From Erysipelotrichaceae bacterium (GTDB lineage Bacteria; Bacillota_I; Bacilli_A; Erysipelotrichales; Erysipelotrichaceae): a stretch of 64,000 bases of DNA. Positions within the stretch are counted from its first letter, which is position 1. Each line of letters begins with the position of its first letter. Where the stretch lies: assembly GCA_017428765.1 (NCBI GenBank), contig JAFRQF010000005.1, forward strand, positions 23,121 through 87,120, read 5' to 3'. Position numbers and translations under genes: made by a program. Below the pieces are notes generated by a model, which searched no databases, was not told where the DNA came from, and saw nothing but the letters and a program-made list of their open reading frames with translations. Of this stretch, positions 33,176-41,751 are shown one piece after another.

Positions 33176-34684
33176 TTAAGGTTTCGTCACATCAGGTACA
33201 TAAGAATGATAGATACGCAGTGTTCCATCCGTACCGATGCGATACTCTCCCTCTTCGGTCGTTACCGTGATCCTGACCGAAGGATCCTTCGCCAGAGCGA
33301 TCAGATCCTTCAAGGCGATCGCTTCGTTGCAGGTATACTGGCTATAGGAAAAACCTCCGTCCGGAACGATCGTGATGTGAGAGGAAGCCTCATATTCTGC
33401 GTATTCCCCTTCATAGAAGTCATCGATCGCCTTCTTGCGGTAGCGCTCGATGATATCGGAAGTCTCTTCGCTCATAAGAGATACCTGATTCGCGATCTTA
33501 TCACCGTTGACCTGAACGAAGACACCGACGTATTCGCCCCGTTTGCCCTGCTGTTCAAAAATATAATCGTTCACCTCATTATTGTTATCCGCATACCAGA
33601 TGTCGATACTGACGGTATCCGGACCTTTCGCCTTTTCATATCTGTCGGAAAGGCCAAATCCCCGGCTGCTTCTTGCCGATGAAACAAAAAGCAACGAGAC
33701 GAGCACGACCGCCAGATAGAACAGAGGCAGTCTGAAGTTGAAATAGAACTTGCGGCGGTAAAGGAAGTAAGCAGCCACGAATGCTGCAAATAACAGGATA
33801 TACAGGACGAAATGATCGCCAAGGAATTCGCCAAGTGCTTTGTATCTCATACCGTATAATGTTGCGATCGCATAGACGCAGACGATCAGATACAGGTTGA
33901 TCACTAACGGATAGGAGAAGAAAGAAGTCGAACGCGAATTCGCCCTCTCCGCTTTGCGAAGGACATAGGAGCGATGAAGCAGATATGCCGATAAAAGCGC
34001 AGCGATACATAGACCGATCAAAGAAGACCAGTATACTTTGCCCTGTTCGGCGATCATCAGCAGCAGTTCCGCCGACATGTAGATCGGTGAAAAGAAACGG
34101 ATCACCGAAAGGTCGGGATTGTTTCCTCCCGCCACAAAGGAATAAAAGAAGCTGCTGATGACGATGTAGATCGCAAGCGGAAGGCAGGTATAGGCACCCA
34201 TCATGATGACGCCGTCGATCAGATCGTTGCCGATCAGATATAAGGCCGTGTTGAACATGACCAAGGCCAGACAGGTCGGAGCCATTACGGCCAGGGCAAG
34301 CAGCACATTGAAAGGTTGCGAAGGGCTCGGAAGCGAAGAACCGATGACATCGGCCGGGTATTGCCCCTTGATGCCGAAAGCGATACAGCCGATGGCGATC
34401 ATCAGATAGACGCCAAGAAAGCAGAAGACGATCCCCGTTACCAGCATCGCCTTGCGCGATACCGGCAAAGACAGATAGGAATCGACTGCCTTTTTATCGT
34501 GGACGTGGTAAAAGACGATCATCGGCAGGATGAAACTGCAGCCTGCCGCAAAGATGCCCTGTAATATCAGATCAAGACCGCGTATCGTATTGCCCAATGC
34601 GTTGAGCATGCCTACCAGCAGCAGAAGGATCAGCAGATAGCGGTTGGAAGAAAGCAGATATCTGAAATATTCTTTGGAAAACAT
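33176..34684 (-). CDS. ABC transporter permease (ABC-2 type)
   Basis: 502 residues with many membrane spans (about ten; clusters at ~15-60, 90-230, 265-340) and a soluble C-terminal portion (~345-500). Its start overlaps the preceding ATP-binding protein gene by one base. Together with the GntR regulator it forms a YtrA-like cassette, the type often induced by cell-wall antibiotics. The soluble extracytoplasmic end is unusual, and the exported substrate is unknown. Confidence 0.85.
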   Translation of the reverse strand: MFSKEYFRYLLSSNRYLLILLLLVGMLNALGNTIRGLDLILQGIFAAGCSFILPMIVFYHVHDKKAVDSYLSLPVSRKAMLVTGIVFCFLGVYLMIAIGCIAFGIKGQYPADVIGSSLPSPSQPFNVLLALAVMAPTCLALVMFNTALYLIGNDLIDGVIMMGAYTCLPLAIYIVISSFFYSFVAGGNNPDLSVIRFFSPIYMSAELLLMIAEQGKVYWSSLIGLCIAALLSAYLLHRSYVLRKAERANSRSTSFFSYPLVINLYLIVCVYAIATLYGMRYKALGEFLGDHFVLYILLFAAFVAAYFLYRRKFYFNFRLPLFYLAVVLVSLLFVSSARSSRGFGLSDRYEKAKGPDTVSIDIWYADNNNEVNDYIFEQQGKRGEYVGVFVQVNGDKIANQVSLMSEETSDIIERYRKKAIDDFYEGEYAEYEASSHITIVPDGGFSYSQYTCNEAIALKDLIALAKDPSVRITVTTEEGEYRIGTDGTLRIYHSYVPDVTKP

Positions 34685-35559
34685 TATCTGTCACCTCCTT
34701 CGTGTTCATAGATGAACAGTTCTTCAAAGTTGACCGGAAGCGTGTCCAAGATCAAAGGATGAAGACTTCTGAGTTTTTCTTCGATCTCGCTTCTTTCTCC
34801 CTTGATGACAAAGGAATAGACCGAGCCTTCCCTGTGGGAATGCAGGATCTCAAACTGTTTAAAGAAGCTCTCATCGACCGGCGTATTGAAAGCCAGCTGG
34901 TATTTGTTGATGTTGGCCTTGGATTCCAGAAGATCGCCATAGGAAGAGATCTTCCCGTTCTCTAAGATGCCATAGGAATCGCAGATATCCTCAAGCTCCT
35001 TCAGGTTGTGGGAAGAGATGATGATGGTCGAGCCGTCTTCCTCGATGAACTCATAAAGAAGTTTCTTGAGTTCATGACGCACGATCGGATCGAGCCCGTC
35101 AAATGCCTCATCCAATAATAAGAGCTTCGGACGGATCGACAGTGCGAACAATAACATCGTCTGCCGTTTCATGCCCTTGGAAAAAGAAGAGACCGGCTTG
35201 TTTTCACTTAACGCAAACAGCTTCAGCAGCTTTTCATACGCCTCTTCATTCAGATCGTAGAAAGACGCATAGAAGTCTTTCAAAGAACGTATCGTGGCAG
35301 CCGGCGGATAATAAGGATCATCGCTCACGAAAAAGATCTGTTTTCTGATCTTTTCATCTTCATATGTGTTTTTCTCATTAAAATACACGGCCCCTTCATC
35401 CGTATCGTAGATGCCGGACACGCATCTTAAAAGCGTCGATTTGCCCGCACCGTTGACACCGACCAGACCGAACATGGAACCTTCATTCACGATAAGGTTC
35501 AGACCATCAAGGACTTTCTTATCTCTGAAAGCCTTGGACAAACGTTCTATCCTTAACAT
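34684..35559 (-). CDS. ABC transporter ATP-binding protein (BcrA/YtrB-like)
   Basis: 291 residues. Walker A GVNGAGKST, signature SFSKGMKRQ, Walker B LLLLDEAFDGLDP and switch His (ISSHNL). The C-terminal accessory domain is typical of BcrA/YtrB exporters. Co-transcribed with the GntR regulator (seven-base overlap) and the permease. Confidence 0.93.
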   Translation of the reverse strand: MLRIERLSKAFRDKKVLDGLNLIVNEGSMFGLVGVNGAGKSTLLRCVSGIYDTDEGAVYFNEKNTYEDEKIRKQIFFVSDDPYYPPAATIRSLKDFYASFYDLNEEAYEKLLKLFALSENKPVSSFSKGMKRQTMLLFALSIRPKLLLLDEAFDGLDPIVRHELKKLLYEFIEEDGSTIIISSHNLKELEDICDSYGILENGKISSYGDLLESKANINKYQLAFNTPVDESFFKQFEILHSHREGSVYSFVIKGERSEIEEKLRSLHPLILDTLPVNFEELFIYEHEGGDR

Positions 35560-35915
35560 GTTTCCTCCTCGTATACTCTCTCCAAAAGAGCGATCACTTC
35601 CTGCTTTGCGAAACCTTCCTCCTTCAGAGTCATCAGGATCTTCATCGCATCAGAGGTATCTTTTTCGCTTTTTCCTTCCTTTGAACCGGAAACGAAAACA
35701 CCCTTTTTGTTCAAAGTGTAGATGTAGCCGTTCTTCTCAAGCTCCTGGTAGGCCTTCATGACCGTATTGGGATTGATGCCTAACTCCATCGCCAGACTTC
35801 TCACGGAAGGAAGTCTGTCATCCGGCCTGAGGATACCGGCTTGAATGAATCTGACGATCTGTGAACGGATCTGTTCATAGATCGATTCTTTTCCTTGTAA
35901 GTTGATCAGGAACAT
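35553..35915 (-). CDS. GntR-family (YtrA subfamily) transcriptional regulator
   Basis: 120 residues from the ATG after a GGAGG site; the long upstream in-frame extension is not used because it crosses the repeat/promoter region. The winged HTH (IYEQIRSQIVRFIQAG, LPSVRSLAMELGINPNTVMKAY) followed by only ~50 residues marks the YtrA group. It probably represses its own ABC operon until a signal, commonly a cell-wall antibiotic, is sensed. Four 9-base direct repeats lie immediately upstream. Confidence 0.93.
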   Translation of the reverse strand: MFLINLQGKESIYEQIRSQIVRFIQAGILRPDDRLPSVRSLAMELGINPNTVMKAYQELEKNGYIYTLNKKGVFVSGSKEGKSEKDTSDAMKILMTLKEEGFAKQEVIALLERVYEEETC

Positions 35916-35930
35916 CCGCTGCCTCCAATC

Positions 35931-35966
35931 TGTATTAACTGTATTAATTGTATTATCTGTATTATG
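35931..35966. repeat. Four 9-base tandem repeats in GntR promoter region
   Basis: TGTATTAAC, TGTATTAAT, TGTATTATC and TGTATTATG stand head to tail with a strict 9-base period (35931, 35940, 35949, 35958), starting six bases beyond the GGAGG site. Such an array is well placed as operator or promoter for the GntR/ABC operon. Confidence 0.9.
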
Positions 35967-36054
35967 CGATGTCAAATCGGAACGCCTCTTTCGCCCGAAG
36001 AGTTTCAGGTCCGTATCTTTTCCCATGTTATGATGAAAGAAAAAGGGGCACATT

Positions 36055-37323
36055 ATGAAAACGATCAGGATCATTCTGGGAATACTTCTTTCGCTTTTGC
36101 TTATCACCGAAATTTTATGTTCGGGAACGCTTTTCGCATCTTCAAAGGTATTTGAAGAAGAATCACTGAATACGATCCTTTCGCAGATCGATACCGGAAA
36201 GAAGATCATGGATTATGAATACCTGTCGGAAGATATCGATTCGACAGACATCTATGAACAGCTTGCCAAAGCCATCCCGGCGCAAGTCGCTTTGTCTGTC
36301 AATGTCTCAGGACAGGAAGCTGTCATCTGTCAAGACGGTGCCTTACAGCAGATCGCGCAGCTGGAAGAAGAGAAATACGCCTACACTTCCTTCGACTCTG
36401 TGGCTGAAGATCTTGCTGAAGCTTATGTACAGACAGCGATCGCGCACAAGATCATCAGCCCCGGAAAGACGATCAGCTACAAAGACTCACGGAATCAGCG
36501 GGTCTATGCCAGAAGCGATACGCTGTTACAGGAAACCATCGTTCTCAAATACAAAACGATCCTTGAAAAGCTGAAGGAAGAAGGCTTCTTCTGCAGTCTG
36601 GACATCGACGGGAAAAACGCGATCGTCTATCTGATGCGATGCGGCAAGAAGGCTGCTGAAGCAAAAAACGGATTGTATCGTTCCATCGAAAACAAGATCT
36701 CTGAGATCTTCAACGCTCATTTTGTGGATTATATCCGCTGTCTGAAAGACCGGGATCCTTCCTACGCTCTGATCGCTCAGCAGGACCTCAACGAGATCTT
36801 ACTGAGCGAAGTCTATTCCTACATTCACAGTCTTGACATTTCTCAAGAGAAACTGCGCACCGACAGGGTGAATGCATCCATCCTTCAAGGCATTTCCCAG
36901 TACATCGCTCCTAAGCTCTATACATGTCTGCCATCCTATAAAGATACGCTCACGGCGCTGGGTGAGACCGGCATGTCTTTAGCCGCATTCGCCTTAAACG
37001 GCAGGATGTTTTCTATCTGTCTGGCCGCTGCTGTTATGACCATGGTCTTGCTGCTGCTGATCGGAAAAGGGAAAGCCTTATTCTATATCGGGATCGCCTT
37101 CCTCTTATCGGGGGCAGCTGCCTTATCAGGCAGATCCGCTTCCGTTAGGCTGCCGGATATCATGAGTACATCTTTAGCCGCTGAGAGAAATGATCTTTCC
37201 TTTCTGATCCCCGATTTTGTCAAAGCTGTCCTGGAACGCCTCTTTTCCCTTGGGATCTATATCGCAGCTTTCGGCATCCTCTTGCTTGCCGCATCTTTTC
37301 TGTTCAAAAAGAAAAAGGCTTGA
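36055..37323 (+). CDS. Membrane protein of unknown function
   Basis: 422 residues. N-terminal signal or membrane span (~4-25), a helical soluble part (~30-310) and three spans near the C-terminus (~318-338, 344-365, 398-418) ending in a Lys-rich tail. No motif recognised. It is divergent from the GntR/ABC cassette, with TATGAT at 36029-36034 and an AAAAAGGGG site. The stop overlaps a hairpin. It may be part of an envelope-stress response by position, but this is a guess. Confidence 0.75.
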   Translation: MKTIRIILGILLSLLLITEILCSGTLFASSKVFEEESLNTILSQIDTGKKIMDYEYLSEDIDSTDIYEQLAKAIPAQVALSVNVSGQEAVICQDGALQQIAQLEEEKYAYTSFDSVAEDLAEAYVQTAIAHKIISPGKTISYKDSRNQRVYARSDTLLQETIVLKYKTILEKLKEEGFFCSLDIDGKNAIVYLMRCGKKAAEAKNGLYRSIENKISEIFNAHFVDYIRCLKDRDPSYALIAQQDLNEILLSEVYSYIHSLDISQEKLRTDRVNASILQGISQYIAPKLYTCLPSYKDTLTALGETGMSLAAFALNGRMFSICLAAAVMTMVLLLLIGKGKALFYIGIAFLLSGAAALSGRSASVRLPDIMSTSLAAERNDLSFLIPDFVKAVLERLFSLGIYIAAFGILLLAASFLFKKKKA

Positions 37324-37334
37324 TCTCAAGCCTT
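37315..37334. terminator. Hairpin at end of the unknown membrane protein gene
   Basis: AAGGCTTG, loop ATCT and CAAGCCTT form an 8-bp stem spanning the stop codon. T tracts are short, so it is a weak terminator. Confidence 0.5.
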
Positions 37335-37368
37335 CTTAAACCCGATATAAAAACGTAAACTTTTCTGA

Positions 37369-37599
37369 TCAGCCCAGTTTGTCGAAATCGAAGTCTTTCA
37401 ATGCTTCAAACAGAGCCAGAGCTTCCTCTCTGTTTAAAGTGATGCCCTTTTGCATCTTATCCTCCGCTCTGTTCCATTTACGGATATCGAGCTTCGGTCT
37501 GCCGGTACCGTAGGTGATGATGTTCGCCTCACAGGTGAAGTCACCGTTTTCCGATAAGACAGCGACTTCTTCATTGATCTCGTATTTGAATTCTGCCAT
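37369..37599 (-). CDS. YdbC-like PC4 ssDNA-binding protein
   Basis: 76 residues from the ATG after AAGGAGG; seven upstream codons are not part of it. The pattern FKYEINEEVAVLSE, NIITYGTGRPKLDIRKWN and KGITLNREEALAL matches YdbC/PC4-type proteins, small dimers that bind single-stranded DNA and may assist transcription or repair. Single-gene transcript with a TATGAT box upstream. Confidence 0.88.
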   Translation of the reverse strand: MAEFKYEINEEVAVLSENGDFTCEANIITYGTGRPKLDIRKWNRAEDKMQKGITLNREEALALFEALKDFDFDKLG

Positions 37600-37716
37600 A
37601 CTTTCCTCCTTATCTTTCAAAGTGTTTTTTAAACGCAGTTCTGCGCACTTTTCTTCTTTTTGTGTCGATCATAACAGACATGCGGCATATCTGATCACTC
37701 GATATCTTTGTCTTTG

Positions 37717-38436
37717 TTACGATGCATTCCTGATGAAATCGACGATCGCATCCGCCGTAAGGTCCTGCTGCTCCTCTTCCCGGATCAAAGCTTCCCCATC
37801 GCCTTTCTGAGGACCGTAGGAACCAAACCACGCATGGTTTCCTCCCTTGATCACAAGCTGCCGGAAATCGGAAGGAAGATATTTCAAAGCTTCCTCATGT
37901 TTTTCCTTGTTCAGGACTTCATCCCTGTCCCCATAGATGTCAAGGACTTCAAGATCAGACGAAGACAGATCCCTGTTGGAATAGGAAGCAAGCAAGATGA
38001 GACCTTCATAGTCTGAGGGATGCCTGCTTACATACATCGATGCGCAAACCCCGCCCAAAGAATGACCGCCAAGAAAATACCGTTTTCCCTGCGGATAGAG
38101 TTTTGCCAGGGCATCGGCTGCATCGACATCCAGCAGCGCAAAATGCAATGGCGGCTTTACGATCAGACATAACACGCCCTTTTCTGCGCATCTTTTTAAT
38201 AACGGCACATAGGCTTCAGCCTCCACTTTGGCCCCGGGATAAAAGATGAAGACATCTTCATATGCCTTGGGGATCAGAGCGATATGATCGTCTTCTTCCC
38301 TGATCGTGACACTTCGATCCGATGTTTCATATGTCTTCGCCTTGTAATAAACGGAAAAATAGGAGACAAAGCCCAGCCCTGTTACAAGCAGCAGCGCCAG
38401 AAACAGGACGAGGATCTTTTTCAATACTTTTTTCAT
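37717..38436 (-). CDS. Membrane-anchored alpha/beta hydrolase
   Basis: 239 residues. Signal anchor (~8-30) then a hydrolase fold: nucleophile elbow GGHSLGGV (Ser), YGDRDEV (Asp) and GGNHAWFG (His), the full triad. FYPGAK provides the oxyanion loop. It resembles the 'alpha/beta hydrolase 5' group, extracytoplasmic esterases or lipases. It starts five bases after the glycerate kinase stop, so they are co-transcribed. Confidence 0.88.
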   Translation of the reverse strand: MKKVLKKILVLFLALLLVTGLGFVSYFSVYYKAKTYETSDRSVTIREEDDHIALIPKAYEDVFIFYPGAKVEAEAYVPLLKRCAEKGVLCLIVKPPLHFALLDVDAADALAKLYPQGKRYFLGGHSLGGVCASMYVSRHPSDYEGLILLASYSNRDLSSSDLEVLDIYGDRDEVLNKEKHEEALKYLPSDFRQLVIKGGNHAWFGSYGPQKGDGEALIREEEQQDLTADAIVDFIRNAS

Positions 38437-38440
38437 ATGC

Positions 38441-39670
38441 TTAATTTCGTATCAGAGCGATGCTCAGATCATTGACATTGGTACCGGTCGGACCCGTTTT
38501 GATCAGAGAATCGCATAATTGCAAGCCATGGTAGGAATCGTTGTCCTCCAGGACCTTTTCATATTCACCGCCGGCCTTTACAAACCTCTCATAGGATGAC
38601 CCGTCGATATAGCCGCCTGCCGCATCCGTCGGCCCGTCGGTCCCGTCCGATCCGATCGAAAGGATGCAGACATCATCCATTCCGGAGATCTTTTTCATCT
38701 GTGAAAAGACGAGTTCCTGGTTCCTGCCGCCAAGACCTTTGCCTCTTACATGGACCACGGTCTCCCCGGCCAGGATCAATGCGGTATCTTTGCCGTCATT
38801 TCGATGTTTTTCGATCTCTTCAAAAAGAAGATCACCGGCATCCTTGGCTTCGATGTCGATCTGATCATCGATCAGTATCGGCCGATAGCCGAGCTTTTCC
38901 GCTTCTTCCATCGCCTTTCGCGCCAGGATCTTCACCGAACCGATGACGATGTTCGTACAGTTGTCAGCCTTCCCGCTCTTTGAACGCAGGATGATGTCTC
39001 TTGTTTTCTCATCGATCTTGATGTCTTTTTCTTCCAGCAGGGAAAGTGCCTTTCGCCCGTTTGTCTCATCTTTGACCGTCGGCCCCGAACCGATCGAATC
39101 CAGCCGGTCGGAAAGGACATCGGACAGGATGATCGAATAGACTTTCGCAGGCTTGCATAAGTCGGCAAACCTGCCGCCCTTGACCTTTGAAAGCTTCTTG
39201 CGGATGGTGTTGATCGAAACGATATCGAGTCCCTTGTTCAATAGCTGTCTGTTGAGCCCCCGCAGCTCTTCGAGCGGTATCAAAGGTGCTTCAAACAAGG
39301 CGCTTGCCCCACCCGATAAGAGGAAGACAACGATATCCTCTTCTGACAGTCGGCTGCACATCTTTATGGCTTCTTCACTTGCCTTGATCGAATTTTCATC
39401 GACCAAGGGGTGGCCGGCTTCATAGCAGGTCACATGGTCGATCTTTCCTTCAATGTGGCCGTACTTTGTGATGAGTATCCCTTCTTTGATCGAAAGGACC
39501 TCACTTGCCGCTTTGGCCATGGAAAAAGCTGCCTTGCCGACAGCGACAAGACAGACTTCTTTTTTCAGATCCAGATCCTTTAACGCCTTTTTCACTCCTT
39601 CTTCGGGAAGACAGGAGCGTATGGCGTTCATTGCGATCTGCTGTGCATCATTCCACATAGATCTCGACAT
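38441..39670 (-). CDS. Glycerate 2-kinase (MOFRL family)
   Basis: 409 residues from the ATG at 39670, or 405 from the ATG at 39658; both lie inside the end of the lipoprotein gene. LLSGGASALFEAP, the interdomain glycine-rich region, and the C-terminal MOFRL domain with GGRNQELV, SIGSDGTDGPTDAAGG and GPTGTNVND are diagnostic. It phosphorylates glycerate to 2-phosphoglycerate, feeding lower glycolysis. Confidence 0.94.
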   Translation of the reverse strand: MSRSMWNDAQQIAMNAIRSCLPEEGVKKALKDLDLKKEVCLVAVGKAAFSMAKAASEVLSIKEGILITKYGHIEGKIDHVTCYEAGHPLVDENSIKASEEAIKMCSRLSEEDIVVFLLSGGASALFEAPLIPLEELRGLNRQLLNKGLDIVSINTIRKKLSKVKGGRFADLCKPAKVYSIILSDVLSDRLDSIGSGPTVKDETNGRKALSLLEEKDIKIDEKTRDIILRSKSGKADNCTNIVIGSVKILARKAMEEAEKLGYRPILIDDQIDIEAKDAGDLLFEEIEKHRNDGKDTALILAGETVVHVRGKGLGGRNQELVFSQMKKISGMDDVCILSIGSDGTDGPTDAAGGYIDGSSYERFVKAGGEYEKVLEDNDSYHGLQLCDSLIKTGPTGTNVNDLSIALIRN

Positions 39671-40172
39671 GATCGAGTTTATCCTGGTCTACCGCAAAGA
39701 TGTCGCCATAAAGTATGACGATATTGTTTTTCTTTCCCGTCTTTTTCCCGAACGCGCAAGCATAGCCGTTTCGCTCGATGTATTCGCCGCCGAACTTCTC
39801 ACAGTTTTCTTTTACCGAAGAACTCAGCTCGATATCATCGATCTTATAGACGACATCCGGGAAATTGCTGAGATAAAAGACGAATCTTGAGACCTTGGCC
39901 TTATCGGCCACGATCTGTTTCTCGCTGTCATTGGCGATATCGATGTCTGCCAGGTATCTGTTCCAGAAATACACCTTGTTGTCTTTTAAGACCTGTTTTG
40001 CTTCCAGGGTCTCCGGAAGATCGAGGTCGAAGATGACGCGCGTATATTCCACATCATCGTAGCCCGGAGCGATCGTATAATCACCAAAAGAGAAGATATA
40101 ATGATCTTCCCTTTCAATGGTACAGCCGCTTAGCAGCAGCAGACTTATCGCCAGTAACAGCAGTTTTTTCAT
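39648..40172 (-). CDS. Lipoprotein of unknown function
   Basis: 174 residues. Signal with lipobox LLSGC (Cys17). The mature part has mixed strands and two cysteines (~127 and ~143) that could form a disulfide. No known domain. It overlaps the DUF1667 gene upstream by four bases and glycerate kinase downstream by 23, so it belongs to the GlpA-like operon. Its role there is unclear. Confidence 0.8.
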   Translation of the reverse strand: MKKLLLLAISLLLLSGCTIEREDHYIFSFGDYTIAPGYDDVEYTRVIFDLDLPETLEAKQVLKDNKVYFWNRYLADIDIANDSEKQIVADKAKVSRFVFYLSNFPDVVYKIDDIELSSSVKENCEKFGGEYIERNGYACAFGKKTGKKNNIVILYGDIFAVDQDKLDHVEIYVE

Positions 40173-40519
40173 TTCGTTATGCTTTTTGAAGCGACCATAT
40201 CGATGCCAAGTCCAAGCACATTTTCAAGGACGACATCGCCCATATGAACAGGTGCCTTGGCTTTGACGCCTTTGAGTTCTTTCATGACATCCATGATCTT
40301 CCCTTTCGGAAGCGGAGCGGAAGAGATGACAGGCAGACGCCTGTAATCATCCGATTCCACTTCGATCGTGGAAGTCAGAGTGCGCAGCGGATTGGTCATC
40401 TCGTTATATGCATAAGTATAACCGCGCGGGCAGGCGTTGCCGCTCACTTTGATCTTGTCCCCGTCTTTTTCCACCTGCAGGTGGCAGCCGCGCGGGCAGT
40501 TGATACAGATCAGATTCAT
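40169..40519 (-). CDS. DUF1667 protein
   Basis: 116 residues. CINCPRGC near the start and CPRG at ~29 form a four-cysteine motif suited to an Fe-S or zinc site, as at the start of molybdopterin oxidoreductases. DUF1667 proteins regularly accompany GlpA-like dehydrogenases and FAD oxidoreductases, exactly the two genes upstream. Probably an electron-transfer subunit. Confidence 0.9.
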   Translation of the reverse strand: MNLICINCPRGCHLQVEKDGDKIKVSGNACPRGYTYAYNEMTNPLRTLTSTIEVESDDYRRLPVISSAPLPKGKIMDVMKELKGVKAKAPVHMGDVVLENVLGLGIDMVASKSITK

Positions 40520-41751
40520 TCGACCACCTCCCAGTGAAGTTCTCCCTGAAGATCCTTGAGATCATCCTTCTTCAGCATGACCTTCTGCATCTCGCTTGGC
40601 ACGATGCCGAGCTTTTTGATCTTCTTATCCAGGCCGTTGCCATAGATATGGATATACGATTCCTTATAGACACGGCTGACCCTGAACATGAATTCGAGGT
40701 CTCTCCCCTTATGGAAAGACTGCGGGACCATGTAGGAGACACCGTTGCTGACGATGTTTTTCACTTCCTCGCCTTCGCTCACCATGCCTAAGACATAATC
40801 GGCAGCCGCTTTGCCGGCTTTTTTGCCTTCCTGCGATACATAGTCGACCAGGTCATGGACATGTAAGGCATTGCCGCAGGCAAAGATGCCTTCGATCGAA
40901 GTCATATAGCGGTCATCGACGATCGCGCCTTTGGTACGCGGATGTATCTTTACGCCAAGTTCTTCGATCAGCGTGTTTTCCGGAATGAGTCCGACGGAAA
41001 GCAGCAGGCAGTCGCATTCGATCTCCTGCTCGGAACCTTCGATCTTCTTTAACTTGTCATCGACCTGTATCAATGCGATCGATTCCAGTCTGGAGGAACC
41101 ATGGACCGCTTCCACGGTATGGGAAAGATAGAGCGGGATATCGAAGTCTTCCAGACACTGTTTGATATTTCTGGCCAGGCCGTTGGAATACGGCTGCAGT
41201 TCGGCGACGCCGATGACCTTCGCCCCTTCCAGAGTCATCCTTCTGGCCATGATCAGGCCGATGTCGCCCGATCCCAGGATGAAGACTTTCTTTCCGACAA
41301 GATAGCCTTCCTTGTTCAGATATTTCTGTGCCGTTCCGGCCGTATAGACGCCCTGGCAGCGGTTGCCTTTCATGCCGATGGCACCGGCAGGCCTTTCTCT
41401 GCAGCCTGTCGAAATGACGATGGCATCCGCTTCGATATGACGTATGCCTTGCGGACACTGCACGGTGAGGAGTTTTCCTTCGATCTTCGTGACGGCCGCA
41501 TCATAAAGGATGGAGATGCACTCGTTGTCCTTGATCAGATCGAAGTAGCGTTCCGCATATGCAGGACCGGAAAGCTCTTCGTTGAAGGTATGTAAACCGA
41601 AACCGTTGTGGATGCACTGCTGAAGGATGCCGCCATACTCGCTTTCTCTTTCGATCAGCAGGATGTCTTCCAATCCGTTTTCATAGGCGCCTAAGGCAGC
41701 CGCAAGACCGGCGGAGCCTGCACCGACGATGACCAGCTGATGTCTCTCCAT
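40516..41751 (-). CDS. FAD-dependent pyridine nucleotide-disulfide oxidoreductase-like protein
   Basis: 411 residues. N-terminal FAD site GAGSAGLAAALGAYENG, a central ATG-like motif STGCRERPAGA, the second nucleotide site ILGSGDIGLIMARR and the C-terminal FACGNALHVHDLVDYV FAD ribityl motif. It belongs to the group found with GlpA-like enzymes and resembles hydrogen cyanide synthase HcnB or opine oxidase subunits. It works with DUF1667 and the GlpA-like protein. Confidence 0.9.
   Translation of the reverse strand: MERHQLVIVGAGSAGLAAALGAYENGLEDILLIERESEYGGILQQCIHNGFGLHTFNEELSGPAYAERYFDLIKDNECISILYDAAVTKIEGKLLTVQCPQGIRHIEADAIVISTGCRERPAGAIGMKGNRCQGVYTAGTAQKYLNKEGYLVGKKVFILGSGDIGLIMARRMTLEGAKVIGVAELQPYSNGLARNIKQCLEDFDIPLYLSHTVEAVHGSSRLESIALIQVDDKLKKIEGSEQEIECDCLLLSVGLIPENTLIEELGVKIHPRTKGAIVDDRYMTSIEGIFACGNALHVHDLVDYVSQEGKKAGKAAADYVLGMVSEGEEVKNIVSNGVSYMVPQSFHKGRDLEFMFRVSRVYKESYIHIYGNGLDKKIKKLGIVPSEMQKVMLKKDDLKDLQGELHWEVVE

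Noticed and set aside
35931..35966. CRISPR-like repeat array
   Set aside because: Units are 9 bases, contiguous and without spacers.
35916..36209. N-terminal extension of the GntR regulator
   Set aside because: It would translate through the 9-base repeats and promoter; the family start and GGAGG site agree with 35915.
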